The notes under the pieces were generated by a model. That model worked only from the letters and a program-made list of their open reading frames with translations. It did no database searches and had not been told where the DNA came from. A DNA stretch of 64,000 nucleotides from Ariolimax columbianus (Eukaryota > Mollusca > Gastropoda > Stylommatophora > Arionidae): the NCBI GenBank assembly GCA_036924085.1, contig JAVGWX010000007.1, positions 35,240,953 through 35,304,952 of the forward strand, written 5' to 3'. Positions within the stretch are counted from its first letter, which is position 1, and the number at the start of each line of letters is the position of its first letter. The translations under genes and the position numbers were made by a program. Shown here piece by piece: positions 52,301 to 61,300 of the stretch.

Positions 52301-55300
52301 GCGCACATTTTCCTATACCCAAGCAGGGCATGGATAATGTGATGGACTCGCTCAATCGAAATCACAAGCATTGCAGTGATGTCTTTCTGCTTGACACAAC
52401 GATTGGCACGAATCAGTTTGTCCATGCGAACTTGCTGCTTTGCATCCACAGCTGTGATCGGTCAAATGCTGCAAGCCTTGTTTTGCAGGTTTGTCGTGGA
52501 TAGATTGTCGCCTTTTACAGTCTGTGCTCACCTCCTGGCAGTACTGACATCCACACAGGTGTCACCATGTACCGCAGTCATTTTTTGATGCATGTCGATG
52601 GGCACAAACAACCTTCTGCCGTCAGAAATTCAATCACAGCCAGCAAGTTGCTTCAACCATATTTCCATGTAGACCGACATTTCACTGTCTGCTGTGCACA
52701 TGAATCATGTTCCAGGTGCATGCCACTACATGCCCCTATAGTCACCTCATTAGAGATTATTTTCATGTGGCCCTGAGGATTGTTGTCATAGTTATGGTGC
52801 TGGAGGTAAAACTCTTCAAACGCTCTAGTAATATACTATGTGTTTTATTTGACATTATCTTAAAATGAGTGTTCTTGTTTACAGGTTTGTCTGTTTTTTG
52901 TAATGACTGGATAACTTCTATAGTTTTATTACCCCCAAAAGGGCTCAACAGTTTCAGTAGATAATCTTCCGTTAACTTTTATACAATTGTTTTACATCCT
53001 TCTCACATCATTGCAAATTCAAATGTATAATTTTGTTCTCCTAGGCTTTCTTTACTGAAACCACCTACCAGAAATCTATCCTTGAAAGCAAAAACAAAGT
53101 CTTCCAGAAAATTGATAGTACAAAAGCCAAACTCAAGAATGTTGATTTCATGCCAACTGAGAACCTAATGAGTTCTGCCAATGAAAGATTCCAGGTAGTT
53201 AAGATGGTTGTACGTGTAACTGTTATATGGTGACTTTTAAGTTAATGTTTTGAATCGATGAAATAAGGTATTAACCTTTAGCGCGCACTGGTCAAGAATG
53301 TCTAGACTCACGTTCCATACACAAAAACGGTGTTCGGGGGAAAAATTTTTTTTTTTTTTAACGGAGACAGCCATTTTTTTAATGCTGCATACGTCATCCA
53401 TATATACACTATATTTTGCCGGTTAAAGTATTGTATGTTAGATTACAAATGGCTTTTGAACAGTTTTAATTTTGTATAAGCCGTTTGGAACAAGCCGACT
53501 TTTTGCGAAAGGTGAAGTAGGTTGTTGGGAAAGATCTTTATCGAGTAGATCTGTTTGTTTAGATGAAAGAACTACGTTTGAATTGGAAACTAACAGTTGT
53601 ATCGATATTGTAAACACAGTATCGATACGTTGTTGTGTTTTCCATGGTTTTCAATCAGAGCGACTAGGCCTAGCGGTCGAGTAAAAATTTTTCTGAGATT
53701 TTCATATATTTTCAACTTCATCTTTTTGTAACTCAGAAACTAACAAACACACAACAAAAACAATAACACCCACAAGTTCTTTATTCAATTGTGTCTCTAC
53801 ACACAAGAAAATCATATTTATTGACAAACAAACAGAAAAGTTACAAATTTTGAAAGTTGACTACCAAAGCGAGATGCAAATTTTTCGTAAAAAAATATGT
53901 AGCATGCTAAAGGTTAAGTAATGATATTTTGACTTTTACATACTTGTAGTTCATCTTGACAACATATTTTTGAATTTATTGATGAAACTTGCTTACCTAT
54001 CTAATTATTTCTCAAATGTCTGTCTCTTTGTTTATCTCCCATTTGCGTGGGTAGATTTTATTGGCTGATTGATTGATGATGTCATCATCATTATGGAATA
54101 AAACCGTGGATATATGAGGTGTGTTCAAATGAAACTGGACCCAGTGGCTTTATTACAAACATGAAAGTTACATCATCTGGTGTGACAGAATTAAATATGG
54201 CAATTATTATGAAGCAAACATGCCACAGGGTTAGAAAAAGTCGCCATAGGCATTCAGACATACATCCGACTGCTTGGGTAGACGGCGGATGCCATCCAAA
54301 AAAAAATGACTATGGTTGCTTTTTAAACCACTTGGTCACCAAGGCCATGACGTCTGCATCAGAGTCGAATCTTTGTCTCTTCAGAAATTTTCTTAAGGGT
54401 CTGAACAAATGGAAGTCACAAGGGGACATATCGGGGCTATGGGGTGGGTGTGGCAGTACTTCCCATCTTTTCTGTGCTAAGACTTTCTGAACAATGTTCG
54501 CGACATGTAGACGCACACTGTCATGCAACAGAATCACACAACTCGAAAGCATGCTGGGTCGTTTATTCTTGATTGCTGTATGCAGCTTGTGTGTCATTAT
54601 AGCGAATGGCATTGATGTTCAAGCCAGGCTCTTTAAAGTCTACCAACAAAAGTTCCTCATAGTAAAAAGAATGCTGTTACTTTACCAGCGGAAATGTGTG
54701 ACTTGAATATTTTTGGTTTTTGTGATCCGGGATGTTTCCATTGCATGCTAGCAGTTTTGCTGCTTGGCTCAAAGTGGTGGTACCACAATTCATCACCTAC
54801 CATTATGCGCAAAAAGAAATGAATCACCCTCCTCTTTGTATCCTACCAGCAAATGGTTCAAACTCCATCCTATACGTTCTTCCTTATGGTGGTTGGTCAG
54901 CAACCGAAATACCCATTGTGAACACCTTCCGATACTTTAGTTTCTTGCTAACCACCATTTGAACTGTATCTAGCGACACAGTGAATTCCTCTGTTAGCGA
55001 ACGTAAGCTCTGGCGACAGTACACCCGCTTTTGCTGCATCAATTTTGACAATGGCATCTTATAACGCACCAATATGTGCCTGACCTGGTCTCGGAAGATC
55101 TTTCGTTAACTCACGTCCTTCTTCAAACATTGTTTTCCAGTTCTTCACTGTTGTCTTCTACACACTTTTGTCACAATACACTTCCTGCATTCTGCAATGA
55201 ATGTCAACTGGTAGACATCCTTCAGTTGTTAGAAACTGAATCACCGCTCCCTGATCAACTCTGGATGGATTATGTATCACGCCAGCCATGTTTTGAACTG

Positions 55301-58300
55301 TCTACTGTGGAAACTATGAGTCGTAGGACAATGAAATTTTGCAAACTTAACAGTTGGCATGTGCTGTTTACATCAGAAGTGACGCCATCATGTGCATCGT
55401 ACAAATGTTCACTTGGTGCAGTTAGGTCCAGTTTCATTTGAACACGCCTCCTATTATTGAAATCTATGGCTGCTGCTTCTTCTTCATCCATCAACTGATG
55501 CTAAGCCTCTAGCCCAGTGAGGTTCACGAAGGAGACTACGTTTCGGGTCTTTGCCAGTCCTCCCTCAGCTTTTTTAGCATGGTCGTTCCCCGGGGTCAGA
55601 CTGCCTCTATCTGGCCTGCATAAGTGGGGCAGTCCTGCAGGATATGTTCTGGTGTTTGCTTGGGTGCTTCACAATTGTATGTGGCGGTGTCTCTAAGACC
55701 CATTCTGTGGAGGTGGGCTTTGAGTGTGAAAATATTTGTCTGCTCATCTCTGCCAAGTTTTTCAATGCTCTCATTTTCTGCCTTATATTCTTTGTGCTGG
55801 TCTCTTCATTCTGTCTTCGTAATGGCTCTGTAGATTGCGAGTCTGTGTGCCGCCACTTCCGACTTTTGTGATCTGCCTTGTTGTTTCTTATGGTCCCACG
55901 ATGGGCCGGAATCCACTGTAGGACTAAATCTATTTTTTTGTGACAGCAACCTGATATGTTTTATTTCATGTTTGAGTATATCTTGTTTGTAGCTTGAGAT
56001 AGCTTGGAGTATGATCCTAGAGTCTGTTAGAACGACCATTTTTCTTGTAGCTATATTTTGGCTCAAAAGAGTTGCTGCATGTACAGCTGTTTCTTCAGCT
56101 CTGAAATTGGTCCAGTTCTCTTCTACTGGTATGGAGGGTTTTTTTATGTCGTCGGTGGAGTGTGTGATGTGGATTCCACTGCCTCCCCTTATTTCGCTGT
56201 TCGTGGCCGATCCATCTGTATACACATGTGTTCAGGAGTTGCTAGAGTACTGTCTCTTGGGCTCATGTAGAATGTGGATTTTTTATTGTAGCACACCACT
56301 ATTTTTTCTTCATTATCACTGGAACCTCCAAGATTATTTTGGACCTGTCCTGGCTCCGTATCCATGGTGCTATGGCTGCAAAAGTTCATTATCTGAAACA
56401 AGCATGGATTTGATGAGATGGCAAGAAGAGACGTGTTGAAGGAGAGAGGGATGAGTGAACGGGTTGATTGGAGAAGGGATAGTTGAGTTTGTGGTGGCAG
56501 GAAATGGGCAGGTTGATTTGGTTGGTTTAGATTTATTTTATAGATGACCATTGAGGATATTTGTTTCTGTGAAGAGTGCACATATCTGTGTATCAACAAA
56601 TATACACTCCTTGTTTTTCATTTGTCGACAGAATAGGGAAATTCTTGCAACTATGCCTGCTTGCTTCCCAATTTTATTCCAAAGCCATAACAAAATTCTT
56701 TGTCAGTCCCAATTTTATTATTCAAAGGCTAGAGCCCATTTTTATTAGGGGTGCATGTACATTTTGTCAAGAACTCCTTTAATATAATAACATAGATTAT
56801 AATTCTAAAGACTAGTTAACAGTTATCATTCATAATGAATATAACAGATATTCAGAGTTATCAGACAACTCAATTAGTAAAAGGCAATGAGGTCACCTTC
56901 TGTCTTGCAGTTATATTTTTCTTGTCAGGCAGATGTTGAAACATGTAGTCATAATTTTATAAAGTAGTTCATTCCATTGTTCACTGTACTGCTACAAAAT
57001 ATCAAGAAGTCAGAATAAAGTCTTGAAAAGCTACATTATTATTGTTGTTTGTTTAAGGTTTGCCTTTCTAGATTCTCATGGTGAGGGTCACGTTTTTTTC
57101 AAACCCAGGCTGTTGTCTTCTAGCTTATATCAGGATGTATTGGCCAGTGAATGGATGTATGTGTGATAATCTGTCTGTAATGTGTTGTTGTATGTGTCTC
57201 ACTATGGCAATTTTGCAGTATAGTAGTTTTGTCAATCCTTTTTGTAAGTGGAGAAGTGGTCATACCGAGAAAAATCCCCAACATGGCCAGTCAAACAGAA
57301 CATGAAGAGATTTCAAACCTGGCATGTTCGGATTGCAAACCAAGCTTGCACTTGATTTACACATCTACACCATGTGCTCCTCCCAAGTGCATTATGAACA
57401 ACAAAATCTCAATATGTAGCACAACTGTTATGTTAATCCCTTGAAATGTTGCACAAAACTATTATAATGTCTAGTCCAGTACAAATGATACATACTGACA
57501 CATTTCCATTCTAAAATAGTGATGCCGTACCTGGTTGCTGACAACAGTAATCACATCCAACGATGAATATATATTTCTTATAAATACTTAAAAATCAAGT
57601 ATTGACTTCTTGGTAATTATTGATTGACTCATCAGAATGTGGTTACTAGTGCCAAGGAGTGGGAGCGGAAGTTTGAGACTTTTTCCAGATCGTGGCGGTC
57701 ATTACATCAGAAACAGCAAAAGCTGGAGGAGTGGCTAGATACAGCACAGAACATACTTGATGAAAGCAAGGATGATCCAGACAGTCTAATACGCAAACAT
57801 AAGGTGACAGTGGACATGTTTATATATTATTAATGTCTTTCATTCTGAACAGAGTGTATTTGCTTTTTGTTTATTCATTAGTGTTCATGATGAAGCTAGC
57901 ATGTTCAAAATGTATCTGTAGTTGTTTTAACTGTCTTTGTTATGATCACCTTACAGCCAAATGTCACTGTCATGTCTGCACCACCATTTCTGCTTGCATC
58001 TCTTCTTCAGATATTTGATTTGATTTTCAACAGATGTTCTTTGACAGAACAGACCACCGCATGATGTCAGACTATGAAGCAGGTGCCAATGAGATCTTAC
58101 AGCAACTCAGCCCACCAGAGCGCAAACTGTTGTCACAGACATTAGGTCATTTGAAGGAGCGGTGGGAGGTAAGCTGTGTGTTATGAATTTACTGCTGTAC
58201 TTACTGCATTGAGGGTATCAATTAATATTTAGAACATTATCAATTGAGAGATAAAGACTGGAGTAGTCTTTGATATATGGTCAGCATCATTATTCCATTT

Positions 58301-61300
58301 TCACACCAATAGGAGCATGAGCTACATTCATTGTGGAAGTTTGCATCTAAGTACAAGGGACAGTCGTTAAGTAACAGCAATTTTATTATAAAGTGCATGG
58401 AAGAGTATGTACAACGGCAAATCTTATTTCAGTGTACAAAATGGCTCTTTAGCAATACTCTATGTAGGAATTGTGACTATCGAGCAATATGCACTTGCGC
58501 AATATTACGTACAAAATGGCCACCCCACTGTCACTTGCACCGTGAAACTTGCACCATGGAAGAACAACGAGGCGTTATTATTTGTTTGTATCAGAGAATG
58601 TGAAACTTTCTGGAATCTACAATGAAGGTTCAGTGTGGAGACAATTGTTTTAATCAGGGCAGAGTGAATGAATGCGTAGAAAGATTTCAAAACGGAAGAC
58701 ATAACGTCATTGATAAACCATGGCCTCGGAGACCACCATTAACCTTTACAGCACAGAACAATAAAAGTACAGAAGTTCCCACAGCTAGTGAATAATTTTC
58801 AGCCCGTCACGTTTTTCTAGGTTGTTCACTTTGAAAACCTGTATTTTTTTGGTTTGTTTTTGTAAAAATATGATTTGTTTGTATGTAGAGACATAAATGA
58901 ATAAAGAACTTGTTGGTGTTACTGTTTTTGTTGTGTGTGTGTTAGTTTCTGAGATACGAGAAGATAAATGTGAAAATTTACAAAATGGCAACAACATTTA
59001 GATTTGCCCATTTCGCGGGGAATCGGGACCTTCGGAATGTGAAAATTGTCACAGAACACCAATAGTGTTTTTTACAAGATCGTCATATCTGCTATTTTCT
59101 CTTACAAACGTATTTAATACTGCTAATCGTCATATCTGCTATTTTCTCTTACAAACGTATTTAATACTGCTAAATAAACAAATTAAACAGATCTATCTCA
59201 GAAAAATATGTCCTGACAATTTACTTTTATCACCCGCATTAATGGAATAATCCGCAAGTTGTCCAGAAAAAGAGAACACATTGTTTCAAAATCTCTTTCG
59301 AACGAACTAAACCAGTTGTTTTGGTTGTTTACATCTGCAATAACGGCATTGCCCATATTTTGATTCAAAATGGCCAGGTGTTTCAACCGGTGTTAATACA
59401 CGACAATGCTCTAAAATCCTATGGCAATCGGTAAATTTTCTTATCGCTCGGCTGTTTACTCAGCCTTTAGGAGGCTGGCAGACATTATTTTTGCCTGTCC
59501 ATCCAGACATTAGGGTTGTAATTAAACAGGAATAAGCACAGACAGCGGACAAGACTGAACAGATACATGCCGACTTCTATGACAACCTCTACTACGTCCT
59601 AAAACAAGACCGCAGCTTCTACAAAATCATTGTGGGTGACTTTATATCAAGAATGGGGTTGGGGCTGGTCTCTCGGTGGCACGATTGACTGGCATCCAGT
59701 ATTCGTACAGCGATCTCAGTCCCGCCAGGCGGAGCCAGACTGAAAAAGAAAGAAGAGACATAACCCTGAGGTACATAACGAAAAACTACCCAAGCATGGA
59801 CTGGACCCATGCATACACCGACGTGTAACAAAAACAACACAGAGCGGAGGGGCAGGGGTATTCCTGAGCCTACCAAATGGTAGAAAAATAACACTGTCAG
59901 TGGCAACTGGAAAATACTTTTTCAGAGCGGAGGCAGAGGCACTGAGGGCTGCATTAGAAGAAATGGTGACATGCAAAAGAAATGAAAGCCATATAGTCCT
60001 GTTTACAGATGCCCTGGCCGTAGTCACAGCACTAAAAATCCAGAAAAATACTGAACTTAATGATTTAAGAGCAGTACTCTGTCAACTATGCCAGCAGTCC
60101 GCACCAAAAAGAGTAGTGGTACAGTGGGTTCCATCCCACTGTAACATCCAAGGCAACGAGGAGGCAGACAGACTGGCAAAAGAAGGTGCAAGACTACCAC
60201 AACCAGATCCTAGTGTGACATACAAAGAGTCAAAAAGGCTTATTAGAGCTAGATACATGACCAAATGGGAAACAGAACATACTGGCTACACAAAAAACGA
60301 TGCCTATTACCAGTTGAACAGAAGAGAGCAGGTCGTGGTCTTCAGACTTTGCACTGGCCACAATAGACTGAGGTACCACCTGTTCAATAAATTGAAGATA
60401 AGTGGCACTGACGAATGCACGTGCGGTTCTGGGAAAATGACCGCTGAACATCTGCTGCAAAACTGCCCAACATACGAGGATCAGAGAAAGCAGATGTGGT
60501 CATCACCAGTGGCAACACTAGACAGGCTCTATGGCAGTGTCGATAGCCTCAGGTTGACCGCTGCTTTTTTCGAAAAAATAAAGTTTGACGTCTGACAGCG
60601 TACGAAGAAGAAGAATAAGAAGATATCAAGAATGGGTCCATGTGGTGAAACTTGTGTGTACTCTCACTTAAGAGAGCTATGAAACAAAATTGGAAAATAG
60701 ACTGGCTACTTTCTGTGAGATCAACCGGTCCTTTAACTGCAACAGCCTCTTCAAGAAACCTCTCCACAAGTGATAAATCCACATAGGTCCCACGGACAAC
60801 ACTGACACGAAATAGACCACATCTTATCCAATTGCAGAATAGTGACAGAAGTCGCCACTACTGCTTCTTTCTGCATAGGCAGCGACCATCGACTTCTCTA
60901 CGACCACTTCCACTTTAACATCTGCCATGCCAAGCTACAGTGACACAGTGGTCTAGAGCGAGTCCTCAACCCGTCAGCTGCGACCTTTGCAGATATTATC
61001 AACGCTGCAGTAACCACTGATATGGACATCTATGCTGGCTATGCCACCCTAATAAAAATATCATCTTAAAAACTGCCAGACTCCCTGTACTAAGTCACAA
61101 TAAAAATAGAATATTGCAAGCTACGCATGCATTGTTGGAAGAGAGGCGAAAAATTACTCGCTCTCCAACCAACAATACAGCTTTCAATGGCCTCATCTCA
61201 CTCTGCCATCAAATACTCAGACCACGAGGAGTTTGTCTGTCAACACTTTCTTGCAGCGGCAAAGTCCAGACACAACATAAAGCTAACTTCTCGACACATC

